NCBI RefSeq assembly: GCF_001949145.1
Contig: NW_019091539.1
Coordinates: 1,150,548 to 1,214,547 of the forward strand
Length of the DNA stretch: 64,000 nucleotides
Direction: 5' to 3'
Source: Acanthaster planci
Taxonomy: Eukaryota; Echinodermata; Asteroidea; Valvatida; Acanthasteridae
A program made the translations under genes and the position numbers. Within the stretch, counting starts at the first letter, position 1, and each line of letters opens with the position of its first letter. Positions 47,101 through 59,156 of the stretch are shown here, in pieces. The notes below the pieces were generated by a model. The model worked only from the letters and a program-made list of their open reading frames with translations. It was not told where the DNA came from and did not search any database.

Positions 47101-49600
47101 TGTACATGTATTCGGAGCAGGATTGACAACAGACTTCAGACTGCTTGGAGGGTGGGGGATCATTGGGGCGAGGTTGTATCTGCGGTTGGTTTTGGTTGGA
47201 GGCTTCCGGTGACGTCACCGATGTAGGAAATCAGGGGCTTCTTTTGTCGGTTAGAAGTGGCTGCAATCGGTGTATTCAAAAGGCCGCCAGTAGGAGCGGA
47301 ACTAGCTCGTCTAGGAAAAGCCCTGCAGAAATGTTGGGTCGTATTTAGGTTACTTTCGTCTAAAACCACTGAATGGACTCACATCGATCGTGTATGCTCC
47401 TTTGCGGGAGCACCAAGGGATCTGTAACAGCAGCGTAATACGTTTATTGGGTACTTCTTCACCTTTCCAAACATCGGCCCTACTATTGTTCTGACTGAGC
47501 ATTGCTGTCAGATGTGCACCCTATCTCCCACACAGCTTTGCCTCGTATTTTTCTGTCGAATAATTGAGGGCACATAGTCGTCAGTTGCCTCCAAGTCCCA
47601 GACATGTACATCACTCGAAATTTGATCCAGGCTTTGATAAGATGCTTCCTGATACATCCTTACCAGCAGTAGCCAATCGCGCGTACTTGGTGTCTTCCTT
47701 CCATCCCAATAGTCATTTTATTGCAATAATGCTTTGCGCTATGAACATACATCATTAATCAGGAAAGGCTTGGACCTAGCAAGCAGCCTACAAGCTTGCT
47801 GTGTATCTCACAACCGATTTTTCTTTGTTTTAAGATGACCTTCAAGTCCATAATAAATGCTTGTATTTTGCAGTCTTTTTTGCCAAAACTACACACAGAA
47901 GAGAAAACGGTCAACTTTTAACGAAAACTTTAAAAAGTAAAGACACCTGTAGGGAGGCACATGAGGGCCAAAACAACACCCCAAGATGAAAGTGTTATTT
48001 CGCCAAGGCGAGTTGCTATCTTCCATGATGAGATAGTAACTTGCCGTAGGAAGCAACCATGCACTTTGAAAATAAAAATGGTCCGCTTCAGCAGGTACAT
48101 ACCAAACTACCTGTCAGTTATACCCCCGATCTGTATTGTGTATTTGCAACTGTCTTTTAGAAGTGTCATTAAAAGCAACACAAAGGACTGTATTATTTAC
48201 GTACATCAAAATACTGTTACCTGTTATTAGCCGTGATGGGCACAATTAACCGGGATTTTATTTTATGTATTGGACAGAAATTGGACCCCCAAAAGACTTT
48301 GATTTAGAAATATATTAAATCAAAGGGGAACGTCAACTTTGGTCTCTTTTTTATGTCGCTGTAATGTAGTCAGTTGTCAGGTGAAATTAATTTTAACCTG
48401 GATTCTCGTGTAATGAATGAGCGTGCATGAGTAAGTGGTTTTGCCGTTTCACAACATGCGTACCGTCGCCTGACATGACCCTCAAGCTAAATCGCCCTGT
48501 GGATGGTTTCATTGGGACGGACACGGCTTATATTTCTTGTCAATAGCAATGATTTCATGAGACAGGAAGGACGTTTTTGTACTCTGTCCTGCTCCACTGC
48601 TGTCTTTCCTTCTTGCTTTCGATCAATACATCAAAAGGGACGGCTATTCTTGAGTCCTGGGAAGCTTTAGTCGACAGAGAGAAATGCCAAAGCCATCAGC
48701 TATATATGGGACGGGCCAACGACTCACCAAAACTTGCATCTTTTAAAGGATTTTTTCCCCTGTTGCGCTCTTTTAGCTTTACTCGCTGCACCAACAAAGC
48801 GTAATATCTCATAGTCCCACGTTGCCACCCCCTTCTCTCAGCAGGAAGACAGGTGACATTTTAGTATCAAGTACTCGCGCCGAGGACGGTTCGATGTTGA
48901 GATGGGAACGGACAGGGTTTTAACATTATGGCCCGGTGATGTTATTTTGTTTAAGAGGCCTCCACTTCTTCGGGCTTTCAACTCACGACTTGTGACATGT
49001 TCAGGGCTAAACTAAAAAAGTCAGTCTTCCTTGGCTGACAGCTTAAATGTTCACTGAGACACAAGATACAGAAAGATTTGCCCCTCCCCAAAGTAAGCAG
49101 ATCCATAGGAGTGGTCTTCAGTTACTGTGGAAAGGCTTTCAACAGTGTCTTTTTCAAGGCAGATACAGTTCAATTTACGGAGTCATTGTTTAACTTCTGA
49201 AAGAAAAATCCATGCATGAATAAGACTTCTTCGACTACAAATTGGTATGTAATTTCAGTTGTTCTGTCTCATCATCCATAAATACATTTTTACAACAAAA
49301 CTTCGACATAAAGTTTCTGTCATTAAATTGATATTAAACGAAAATGAATACTTCTTTTTAAAGATTACTGCCCATTCAAATGATGAAATAGCAATTTGAA
49401 GACTGTATTTGATTGCAGTTTCGTGTTGACGTGAAAGGAGACCTGCTGAAACTGGTGATTCATTGGCTTTCCTTTGGGGTCCTCGTTCAAACTTATGGTT
49501 GCTAAAGCAGTGTTGTTAACAGTCAAAAAGGCTTGAAAATTGTTTTTGATCCAATCGCATTCTTCGTCTCACCTGCTGTTAAAAGGTTTTTATATAAAGA
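44182..49600. other. Stretch without recognisable gene
   Basis: A G10 run occurs at 46273-46282, a 14-bp palindrome AAAGTTGCAACTTT at 46044-46057, and a 10-bp-arm hairpin at 48297-48325. The 126-codon frame at 45026-45406 has no domain and is crossed by an antisense frame. Confidence 0.4.
47208..47219. promoter_or_regulatory. CRE-like palindrome GGTGACGTCACC
   Basis: A 12-bp perfect palindrome contains the consensus CREB/ATF core TGACGTCA. It does not lie in a recognised repeat. Binding is inferred from the motif only. Confidence 0.35.
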
Positions 49601-49724
49601 CTTTCCGTTTGATGTTGCCGGTTGCATCTTTTGGCTAACGTAAAGGGGGAACCAGGCTGACTACCACTTCGTCACTATCTAGAGGCGTCACTGGGTAACC
49701 ACGTCAATCAAGGCTGCCTTTAAT

Positions 49725-50459
49725 GTTATCCCTACGGTAACTTCCATAGAAGTGGAAAGTCACGGAAGGGAACCTTGATGTTAATCAGAAGGCCCAGCGG
49801 GAATAGACGTCCAAGACGCCAGTGGGTTCTCTTGGTGGATATACCGGAGCTTAATATCCTAACTACAATGTCTAGAGATTTCCCGAACCCTCCCCCGGAA
49901 GCCTGTCCAGCAAGAACACGTGATGGGGTGTTAATCCTCGGAAGCGTTACCAGGGCGACCACTCAGCCACCTCATCGTTACCATGGAATCCAATAGTTGT
50001 GGGCCTTCGGCACAGAGAGAGAGAGAGAGAGAGGGAGAGATGGAGAGAGGCGAATTTCTCAAGTATCAGTTAGGCAGGATGCTGCTGCACAGTAAGATGA
50101 TTTGGCGCATCACCAGGCAATCTGCCGTGTGGCAATCGCTGCCCTAGCAACGGAAAGATGTCACAACATTTGAATATTATTGGAAGTGGGCATTGCCGGT
50201 GGTGGCGTCCTTGATATACCGTTCTTTTGGTAACGGTCTTCATGAATACTGCCGTTGCCATGGGGACAAATAATACAACGGGAGAAGAGGAAAGGTAAAG
50301 GTCGATTGTTTGTGAACGCCGTGAATTACCTGAGTTGGCCCTACACTTAAACACGTGCGTGTAGCTGTACTACCTAAAATGGGAGTTGACTGGTGATTCT
50401 ACCCAGTATATCCTTGCCATGGCAACCTTCTACAGCATCATCGCCGTTGCCATGGTAGC
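49725..50459. promoter_or_regulatory. Cluster of RFX X-box-like palindromes
   Basis: RFX factors bind imperfect palindromes of the form GTTRCC-(1-3)-RGYAAC. Within 0.74 kb I find GTTATCC-CTAC-GGTAAC (49725), GTTACC-AG-GGCGAC (49946), GTTACC-AT-GGAATC (49977), GCTGCC-CT-AGCAAC (50138), GTTGCC-AT-GGGGAC (50254), CTTGCC-AT-GGCAAC (50413) and GTTGCC-AT-GGTAGC (50446). Isolated GGTAAC half sites lie nearby. Most have one or two mismatches. The region is richer in G+C than its surroundings. In animals RFX sites mark promoters and enhancers of ciliary genes, but no adjacent gene is visible here. Confidence 0.4.
50014..50049 (+). repeat. (GA)n microsatellite
   Basis: AGAGAGAG repeats with one GGG interruption lie inside the RFX-like cluster. 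GA tracts are common in animal regulatory DNA but are not diagnostic. Confidence 0.9.
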
Positions 50460-53400
50460 AGTTGGCCAGGCTTTAGTCAGGTGTCATGGTATCAGAGGGT
50501 CTTCAGTTTGCCAACATCGGCTGGCTGGCTGAAATCTCCCACGCAGGCCTCCCCACTCCACGGTGAAGAGGCGCGGAGGACCATCTCGCCGTGTAGCGCG
50601 AGTGACAACATGACGTGTACTTTGTATGCCTAACACTCAGCTTTGCTCCTGCGCAAAACACTCAGCGCAGGTTCCAAGCAGCCCATGCAGCGCGTTTTTC
50701 CCAAGAACTAAGAAAAAAAATAATTATTTTTTCAAATAAATGAATGTTCAGCTTGGGGTTGACATTGCTTTTATAACCTGTCATTTTTATTGTACAAAAA
50801 CAACGCTCTTCCGTAAGTTTGGTGCCTTTGCTCTTACGGCAAGATTTTATATTAAAGTTGTGTTGTCCTATCAATCCCACAACTTCGTAGAGGCCACTAT
50901 ATTGCCGGTCCATCCCTGCGTAAGAAAAAAGAGGAAACGGTACATTTCCTCTCTAAAGCGAGGGAATAAAGAACGATACCAATAGTTCTGTGGACTGCAG
51001 CCAGAGCAGGCACACACGGAATGAGTGTACGGCTGGGCATACTATGCGATTAGAGATTAAATCTTGTATGGCGACAGAACGAGGAAAGCAAATGACTGCA
51101 AGTTGCCTGAAAAAGACAGGCGCGCGTGGGCGCCCAACTGGGAATGCTACCGGAATGGGCCTCTGTCTGTCTGGATCACATTTCTTTAAATGAAAGCGAA
51201 CGACCTGGGGGCTTCGTAAAAGAAACGGAAAGATGTGGGAAACTAGGGGCGAAAATTTGATCTGAAAAAGATTAAATCCTGTAAATGTTAAAACAATACC
51301 TCCACGCACGACCATGTTGACTCAACACTCCCACAAATATTGCAAATTCCACCTTAATTACACTGTAATTCAACACGTAAAATGTATTTCACGAACGCAT
51401 TGAATATCGCTATAACTAAACATTTGCGAGTGAAAATTAATTAGCATCAGAGGAAATTGATATTTAATATTCAAAATCTGCTTCAGATGTTGCACTGGAA
51501 CATGTGAAAGATGTTGCATACACACCCCAGGACCTACCAATTACATTTGCGTTAGCATTTAAGATAACTTTGATTAATGTCTACAAGTTTCTGTTTTTGA
51601 AATGGGAAAGAAACCACCGGCCAAGTTATCCAGACCCACTACTGCCATCAGCATGCATCCACATTATATACTCAGTGTATTTGGCGCTTAATTGGTTTCC
51701 AGTAATTGCACCCTGGGAAGCGACAAAGCGACGTATCGTTGACCTACTATATCGAGTGGGTAATAAAAAAATATAATTGCATCCTCGATGACTTCGTTCA
51801 CCATTCTCTTGAACAGTCTGTGAAGCATGCTCGCTCGTTTCTTTTGCACGCAACATAATGACTTACGGGCGTTTTAGGAACTCCTCAACTGTTTATGAAT
51901 TCTGTGGACCCCATGTTCATCATTGAAACTATATTTTCCACGCAGAAAATTTTATGCATTAATTACTTCGGAAATATGATACAGTCCAACTAAAATAACT
52001 TAGGCGAAAGAGGATCACCGCAATGAATATTTTTGGCAAGTTCTTTCCCCCAATTATGTAATAGGAAGCGTGATGCGTTAATTTAATAACAGGCCTATCT
52101 ACCTGAAAATAATTGGTATCCTGAATTTCCCACGTTGTGAGTTTCCAAGCTGTATATCAAAGCCTTAACCATGTGTCGATTGGATAACCATGGTACCAAA
52201 GAATATATTGCGTGACAGGACTGCGACTGAGGCTGCGTGACTACTTAACGCAGTGCGCTACACGCGCGCTGGTCTTTATGACGCGTGGGTGAAGCGAGCT
52301 TGCTGAGAAGAGATCGGTGCTGATCACACGCGGACTCATATGCCGCGTGGCGGCTGTCTGTGACGAGAATGCACTATGCGGTGTGCACACTGAAGGGAGT
52401 CAAGCCGAGCCAGAATTTCTTGGACGTACTTGTGTCTTACTGCCTTTTGAGTCTACGTAATCCGTCTTCCAGGCTGATTTGAAACAAGTAAAACCGGTCC
52501 TCCTGGTGAGGTACTCACAAGACTACGCCATTGGGCCAAGGGCTGACGATAAATGTAACGGAAATCGGTGGTGAAGTTTGAATCGCACAGTGACCGATGC
52601 CACCTCGCGTTTCACAGAAAGTGCCATCCACATCAACCCCCAAGACTGCCCGAAGGTAATGTGTCGTGATTATCTAAACATGCATTCAGCAAATTTCAAC
52701 GTTGCCAGCTCCATTGTTAAAAATATGTTATTTGTAGTCCATGTGTCTTGCAGGAAAAGTTGACTTAGTATAATGTCGCCAAGTCAACCTAGTTAGCAAA
52801 ATGGCCACACTAGACACCACTTCACGTATATTTTTCCTAAGGTAGTATCAGATGGTCATGCAATATATTCTACTGTGAAAGATGAACTTCATATGAACGT
52901 GACACGTATACAGACCCCTCTGGTTAAGGGTCTTGGTATGAGCTTATAATCTCCGTAGATTTGTTCGAATATCGGCAAAGTCTTGTCCCACCTGTAGTGA
53001 AGTTGTCTGTTACTAGTGGCTTAAATGATGTCAGTAAGTGGGGAGGGGGATAGCCGGTTGGTGGAAACGTCACTGCCCAAAGACCTTATACTAGACGGTT
53101 GTGCTTGAAAATGTAGTGCAGGGCTATATTTTTACCGGTTATACGAGGGAGTTTATTGTAAGGACGCTTGAATATTTACCTAAACGTTTATCCTGGAATA
53201 GACTATTGTCACTGGTGTCTCGCAGCAACTCCCCCTCAAATAAAATGGCTTTGTAGGATCCGAGCATTTAATCAGATTGTACGAATTTTCAAAGTATTTT
53301 AGACATTGAACATTCTGAGAACAACTTTGATAGTAGTTACATTTTTTACTACTTCTGTCGCACTATGGGGTTATTATATACATTTAATCATTGCTTGGCA

Positions 53401-54540
53401 CAATAAACTGGATGGATAATAATCCTATGGCCCATCCCCGGTCCACCAAATGGGGTGATATAGCCCCCCATTGGTGTGGAAGACTGTGGTTCAATTTTCT
53501 GCGCTCTCATTCGAATGTCTAGGAAATATTGCGAAAAAGACAAAGGTGGGCGAGGTAACACAATAATAAAAAGTCCCATTAGCTTTTATTTGGCAGTGGT
53601 GAGTTAAACTGAAACTGGCTCGAGGTTTTCATGATAGGTGGGTGTCTCACTACTGGAGAGTGGATTGTTAGCCCTAAGGGCCTTTGGATTTCCCCCTTTT
53701 AATGATCACTTCAAGTCGCAGATATTTTTATACCAGTTATCACACAACAGTAAGTTTAATTTATTAATTTATTTCTTAAACAGTGTTATGTTTATAAGCT
53801 CTCATTTGATATACCCATTGACACAGAATAAATAGAAAGATGTTGCCGGAGCAACTGATTGAAAATGTGACAGTTCCAATTTTTTCATAACAGGGTTTAT
53901 AAAGAGTACACCTGCGTCCAAAATAAGATTTTTATGTAACTATAAAAAGAAATTTTAGTTTATTTCTTAATATCTGTGTTTAATCCTCTTCCTTCCCAAG
54001 TTATTTTTGTCGATCTTCTACCGACAAGTTCACAGCTGTCAATTTTAGGCCACCTGCAAACACTACGCTTTGCGAGGCAGATCGTGAGTTCTCAGTTAAA
54101 AATATCCATCCACTTTCTAGGAACAATACATTACTCTTGTGTGAGGTCACCTTGACAGCATCCCTGCGTTCTTTTCCTGTAACAAATAACCAATTTTTTA
54201 TAGCATCCGAGTTGCTCCCTTTTTAGCATTGGTTTCGTCGGGAAAATTCGTCGTCTGTCACACGCTGTTGAAAGCAGTCTTCTGGATATGGAATCTTTCA
54301 ACAGAAAGAGCCAGAACTAGTTACAATGCTTAGACTATTTGATAATTGTAGTCAGGATAATCCATGAGGACTGTTAGACGTGTAAAAGTAAACCCTTCCT
54401 GCAAATATGTAGCGCAGCTTGCAGTAATATTGCGAGAGACGAAGGTATGCCTTTGTCAAGTTTGTAAGAAAATCCACGCTCTCTCACACAAATTAAATTT
54501 TAAGTCAAATTTCCGAACTGTTGGGGTTCAGAGAGATCTC
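50460..54540. other. Stretch without recognisable gene
   Basis: I see no supported gene, RNA or mobile element. The 120-codon minus frame at 50953-51315 overlaps plus-strand frames and has no domain. Confidence 0.4.
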
Positions 54541-54767
54541 TGTTTAATAAGCCTGCAACAATATCACAGAAATGAACCCCTGTGACACATGGGGGTGCAT
54601 CAGTGCGTGCGATGCCTGGTGCCGCTTCGACGAACTCGTCTTGCCAGAGTATGAAGCAGGGGAATCTTCCACACAATTAAATGTGGATTTCGCCCTTGAT
54701 CTTTCGCGTGGGCTCCCTCCACTTGTCACCTCGAATCGTCGGGGAGAGCCGTCAGGTGAAGGCGTGA

Positions 54768-54794
54768 TGACGTCAATGGAAGCACCATAGCAAC
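54768..54794 (+). promoter_or_regulatory. CRE followed by RFX-like half site
   Basis: TGACGTCA (54768-54775) is followed within ten bases by CCATAGCAAC (54785-54794), an RFX right half. A second TGGCAACC lies shortly after. Paired RFX and CREB sites are known from MHC class II X/X2 boxes and some ciliary promoters. The surrounding 54570-54800 segment is relatively GC-rich, with opposed frames of 72 and 101 codons that lack recognisable domains. Confidence 0.3.
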
Positions 54795-54849
54795 GCCATT
54801 GTGGCAACCGGAGACAAAGGATTTGGGGAATATGAGAAGCCCTGAGCAA

Positions 54850-55672
54850 GAGGGAGAAAGAAAAAAAGGGTCGCTCTTTGCAATTTCGACTAAGTGGTCG
54901 CGAGCAGGGTTCGGTTTGTGGAGGCCCCAGAATTCTACATACTAATCAATAATCCAGTAATAAAAACGAGTCTGTGTCAATCTGGTTCAGTTTCATGTTC
55001 ATCTTCCTTGGAAATTGCTTTTTGATAGTAATGTGTAGCTTGGTGTCGAGCATGATTGTCGTAATGGGTTGCCATAGTCGCTTAATTCGGAGAAGGAATT
55101 GTTGGAAAAACCCATGAGCAACTGTAACTTTTTAACTTTATATTACAAATATAACGGGTGCTTCAAGAGCCTCAGTAGATTACATGGTTTGTTTTGGCAT
55201 TAACGTAACACACACTACATTGTAGCATGTTATTAACAAATCAGTGTTAATGTTGTATGAATATGAGTTCCATCACCAGGCAACCGGACTTTATTTCTTG
55301 TAATCACCAATAATAACAAACAACATTGCCAGAGAAAACACTTGCTGACAATGCAGTGCAAAATGAATGTTTGTGTAGGCTGGAGAAATATTTTGAAAAC
55401 ACCTCTCAGTTCTCGTTGCGTGAATAAAGACCGATTTGCTGAAAAACAACGATCACAGAGGCAAGCTGCATTTTGTCGACAGGCTTCTTAGTTGAAACGC
55501 TTGAGAGAAACGAACAGAATTGCAGCCCGTCCTCATCGCATTACAAAAAACACCAAGGTTGTGATCGGTACAGAATCTTCGTATTTAAGTAGTCAGCGGA
55601 TGCTCTGAATAATACTGTTAAGTAACTGCGGGAGAAGCTCTGGAAGAAATCTTACATGTAGATTCCTTATGT
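54850..55672. other. Spacer without recognisable gene
   Basis: AT-rich, with only short frames. CATCACCAGGCAACC near 55272 is another RFX-like half palindrome. Confidence 0.4.
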
Positions 55673-55908
55673 ACTGCAAAAACTTCTGGTGTTAAAATCA
55701 ACACTTTTGGTGTTATCAGATGACCACACCATAGGGTGTTACTTTAAAACCTCTGATGTTACTTTGCACACCTATAAGTGTTACAGTGCATTGGAGAGTG
55801 TTAAAAGTAACACAAATAACACCAAAATGTTTAATACCAGTGAAAAGAGTTGGCGTAGTCCTCAAACAATACCAGGGGTGTTAAATTTAACACCCCAGTT
55901 TTTGCAGT
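55673..55908. mobile_element. Inverted-repeat element rich in GGTGTTA
   Basis: The left end ACTGCAAAAACTTCTGGTGT (then TAAAATCAACAC) and the right end (GGGGTGTTAAATTTAACACC, then CCAGTTTTTGCAGT) form a ~30-bp inverted repeat. The 236-bp interior repeats GGTGTTA and its complement TAACACC at irregular spacing. A 109-codon frame (55689-56018) passes through it and is spurious. It is most likely a non-autonomous DNA transposon. The target duplication, and hence the superfamily, is unclear. Confidence 0.75.
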
Positions 55909-57390
55909 GTGTCGTGGTTATGTTTATTGTGCATACCGTGTTTAGTTGTAGTTTGCTGCAACCTGTTCACACGAAGTACCTTCTAGCTATTCTGAATGAT
56001 TGTGCAAGAAGGTCTTGAAAATTCTTTTGATTGTAGTGGATATGATGTTCTGAACTCTCTGTCTCTCCTGTCACATGTATGATGATATTGTCCTTCCTTG
56101 AGGAAAAAGCCTTGTGGCGGCGCCATCGCTGATCACGTGAACTATGATTCGCTTCATTGCAAATTATTTCCAATTTACTTCGACCTTTGAATAGGAAAGG
56201 AGCATGCACAGTGTCATTTCAGATCCGTAATTCCATCTTTCAATTTCACTGAAGGAATACATACAACAGAGGTTGGATTGGACCAGGTGTATCCAACCCT
56301 CCAATAACATGAATGGCATCACAAAGTATACCATATTATGGAAAAAATACACATTTCTGTGCAGGAAAGACAAAGGAGGTGTCTCAATTCGAAAGTTTTT
56401 TTCTGCAATCAAGGATTATCATCAAGGACCGTTACGCGCATATGTCAGTGGAAATGGTCTTTAAGAATGTCATGCTGTCACCTGATCTTGAAGTTGCCCA
56501 AGACAGTCACATCGTTCCAGCTCTGTTGATTCGCTGCCTGGGTACCAGATCTGTCTTCCGGTGTATACGCCAGGAATAAAGATGCATAAGATAAGATGTT
56601 GCTGTGTCTATCCCCTGTTTATTGCATGCATCTCAAAGCTGATGTGGTGAAAACCGAAAAGAACGTATGAAGAATGGCGAATGAATATTAGAGTACGCCA
56701 CATTAAATAAGAATTTCACGTCAAAACTTATCAAATTTATACTTAGGTTGAGTACACATTTGAGAAAACAAAATAATAACTTTAATACGAGCCGTATGTG
56801 GGATTTATGCACACATGGCATACGCTGTGGAGTTGCAGATATCTAGGGCTACAGCATTTTTCTGAGGTTACAGCGTCTACCTGAAATTACAAAATTTAAT
56901 ACTTCTAAAAATACTCCAAAGATATTACCGCACACTTGTGTACAAAGTCTTCGCATGATAAATACAAAGTTACATACAAGTGTATACGGTGGTATGTACT
57001 CTTAAGTCCCGAGATATAAGAAGCACAATGCTATGAAACTCCAACAATGAAGGACTGGTATTAAGTCTATTTCAATGCATGCATATGTATGTGAAATGAA
57101 TATAGCGGCCATGTACATGTATGCCGCAAGATTGTATCACGTGACACACAAAAATGCACCTTCTAAGTCACTATTGGCTAAACAGTTTAATATTCAACGC
57201 TGGGTTAGGAGACATTCTTAAGGTAACATAATCAATTGGAATCTAAATCTTTATTGCTGGCGATAACAAGATCAATAACAAATAACAAATATTTCACATT
57301 TTAATTGTTCCTAAACGTACCTTTTTATTGCATTATCTCAATTTGTAGCTGTATTTTTAACGTATTCATATGAGTGTCGTTTTTTTGTTA
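55909..57390. other. Stretch without recognisable gene
   Basis: Opposed frames of 60-88 codons at 55967-56579 carry no domain. The remainder is AT-rich and featureless to my reading. Confidence 0.4.
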
Positions 57391-57470
57391 TATACTGTAA
57401 AGTGCCTTAATTAGAGCCCATGGGGATTAGGCGATATATAATTATGGTATAATAATAACAATAACACATA
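57391..57470 (+). mobile_element. 3' tail of a LINE or LINE-dependent SINE
   Basis: ACTGTAAAGTGCCTTAATTA followed by GGGGATTAGGCGATATATAA and an (AATAAT/AACAAT)n run resembles a widespread 3' end of L2/CR1-group LINEs and the SINEs that borrow it. In those, a TGTAAAGCGCCTTGAG block precedes GGCGCTATATAA and an ATT-rich tail. The 5' extent is not determined. Confidence 0.6.
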
Positions 57471-58572
57471 AATCTGATGTTCAAGAAACAAAAATAGTAA
57501 CAATTAAAAAGTTTCTACATAAAAAAGCACGTGCACAGTGGGATAAAAATTGCGTAGATGATATTTTCTTACACAACGTTGGCGGGAATGTCTAACTCGA
57601 ATATGTACGTATGGCGCCGAATATGCGCCGATTGTTTTGAAAGACCACCGAGGTAACCCACATGCTGCATGCAATATTACTGTCTTCTGGCTTACATTTG
57701 GCATGCAAAATTAACTGTTAATAGGCTACATATATCTGTGGCCGGTCACTGACTCTGCCTTTGAAAAACAATATGCCTCGATTGATGCAGTTCTTGATAA
57801 TGACAGAATCTTGAATAGGGTTATTATTCTAGAGGTTAACGACCTGGTGGAGTTGTGAAAGTCCTTTGTGATTTTATCGTTTTCTCCCAGTTTCTGGTGC
57901 TTCGAACGGTTGTATTGGTTGAATTAAATTTGTAAAATTACGCACTAGAAGCCAGTCTTGGCACGCCCTTATAACCCTAACCCCTGGATTTTGAGATATC
58001 ATATTATAACAACGGAAAATTGAGGAAACGTGGTAAAAAAGGCTTCCCTCCTGAGTACGTCTGTAATGCTTAACTGTAGTACAGTTTGGTGAAATTCACC
58101 GAAAAGGCTAAAAACCACTCACTTAAAAGTTCACAAATATTAAAATAAAGTGCAGGCTCGTGAAAAGCTACAACCTGCCCTAGAATGAAGTGACCAAGAT
58201 GGTGAAACCATTGTGAACTTCCTTGGAAGGAATTGATCACTCATGCTGAGGGAATGGACTTTTCAGTCTTTCAAATCGTGGAGATTGTGAGCTCAAGGTA
58301 ACCAAGCGATAGGATGTCAAATCCAAGGACAGAGACTGGGGGAGACTGTTTGCCCAGCATTTGATCTTGCACTTTCCTCTTGATCCGAGTTATAGCCAAG
58401 GGGAGTGCGGAAGACAGTAAACCGACTCTTGACCCGACTGGGCAAATACAGATGACGACAGGCTCCGAGAGTACGGGAACAGTTTGCCTTGGAATGGTGG
58501 ACATGTCTGCTAAAAGTGCACTTGGGCATTTGCTCTACAATGTAAGGGAGGAACCGTTTACACCAACTGAAT
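57471..58572. other. Spacer without recognisable gene
   Basis: Overlapping frames near 58271-58583 on both strands have no domain. No repeat is recognised until the composite element. Confidence 0.4.
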
Positions 58573-58584
58573 GAAACACACATT
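58573..58584 (+). repeat. Left 12-bp flanking direct repeat
   Basis: GAAACACACATT is repeated exactly at 59157-59168, on the other side of the composite SINE-like element. It is best explained as a target-site duplication of the whole unit. Confidence 0.7.
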
Positions 58585-58820
58585 AATTGATATAACGGGT
58601 TTTGCCCTTACCCAACGTATATAATTATATTGGTAAACACTTTATTCTCAGTGTTTGTCCGAGGGCTTGCGAAAACAAAATCACAAGCTTACTCGGGTTG
58701 GACTCTAACCCACGACCTCCTGCTTACTAGTGCAGACGTCTTAACCACTTGACCACCGAGCTTGCCGGGGTCGGCTGGCTGGTCCCAGTCAGGTGAAGCA
58801 GCGGGTACCGCGAACTATTT
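58585..58820 (-). mobile_element. tRNA-like SINE family, copy 2 (5'-truncated)
   Basis: It starts within the conserved TATAACGGGTTTTGCCC and runs to the GTGAAGCAGCGGG block. On the minus strand an 83-base tRNA-like segment (58683-58765) has an A-box-like TGGTCAAGTGG and a B-box-like GGTTAGAGTCC. Its GCAAGCT and AGCTTGT ends can pair like an acceptor stem. It abuts copy 3 directly. Confidence 0.8.
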
Positions 58821-59156
58821 TCAAGATATATTTTTGCGTTGGGAAGATGTTAATTTATATAAAGGGTTTGCCCTTACCTGACGTGTAATATTGATGAACA
58901 CTGTATGCTCAGTGCCTGTCCGAGAGCTTGCGAAAAATGCACAAGCTTAATCGGGTGGACTCGAACCCACGACCTCCTACTTACTAGAGCAGACGTCTTA
59001 CCTACCCGACCACCGAGCTTGCCGGGGTCGGCTGGCCGGCTGGCCGGTCCGAATCTGGTGAAGCAGCGGGATAGATATCAATATAATTATACGCTGGGTA
59101 AGGGCAAAACCCGTTATATAAATTAACATCTCCCCAACGCAAAAATACATCTTGAA
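58821..59156 (-). mobile_element. tRNA-like SINE family, copy 3 with long inverted ends
   Basis: The left end (58821-58894: TCAAGATATATTTTTGCGTT, GGGAAGATGTTAATTT, GGTTTGCCCTTACC) is repeated in inverted form at 59076-59155. This gives terminal inverted repeats of about 75-80 bp. Between them on the minus strand lies an 82-base tRNA-like segment (58941-59022). It has the B box GGGTTCGAGTCC (58957-58968), an A-box-like TGGTCGGGTAGG (59001-59012) and a 7-bp GCAAGCT/AGCTTGT closing stem. The anticodon arm is not convincing, so it is not a functional tRNA gene. The combination of pol III boxes with foldback ends is unusual for a SINE. Confidence 0.8.

Noticed and set aside
49725-49743. GTTATCCCTACGGTAACTT looked like a piece of mitochondrial 16S rRNA (nuclear mitochondrial insertion)
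   Set aside because: The match stops at both ends of the motif and the flanks do not resemble rRNA. It fits better as one of the RFX-like palindromes.
58895-58940. Hammerhead ribozyme as in Penelope-like elements
   Set aside because: A GTCCGAGAGC...GCGAAAA stretch is suggestive, but the invariant CUGANGA core is absent in both orientations.
58941-59022. Functional tRNA gene
   Set aside because: A and B boxes and a closing stem are present, but the anticodon arm is poor. The segment also recurs inside a repeated element together with non-tRNA sequence.
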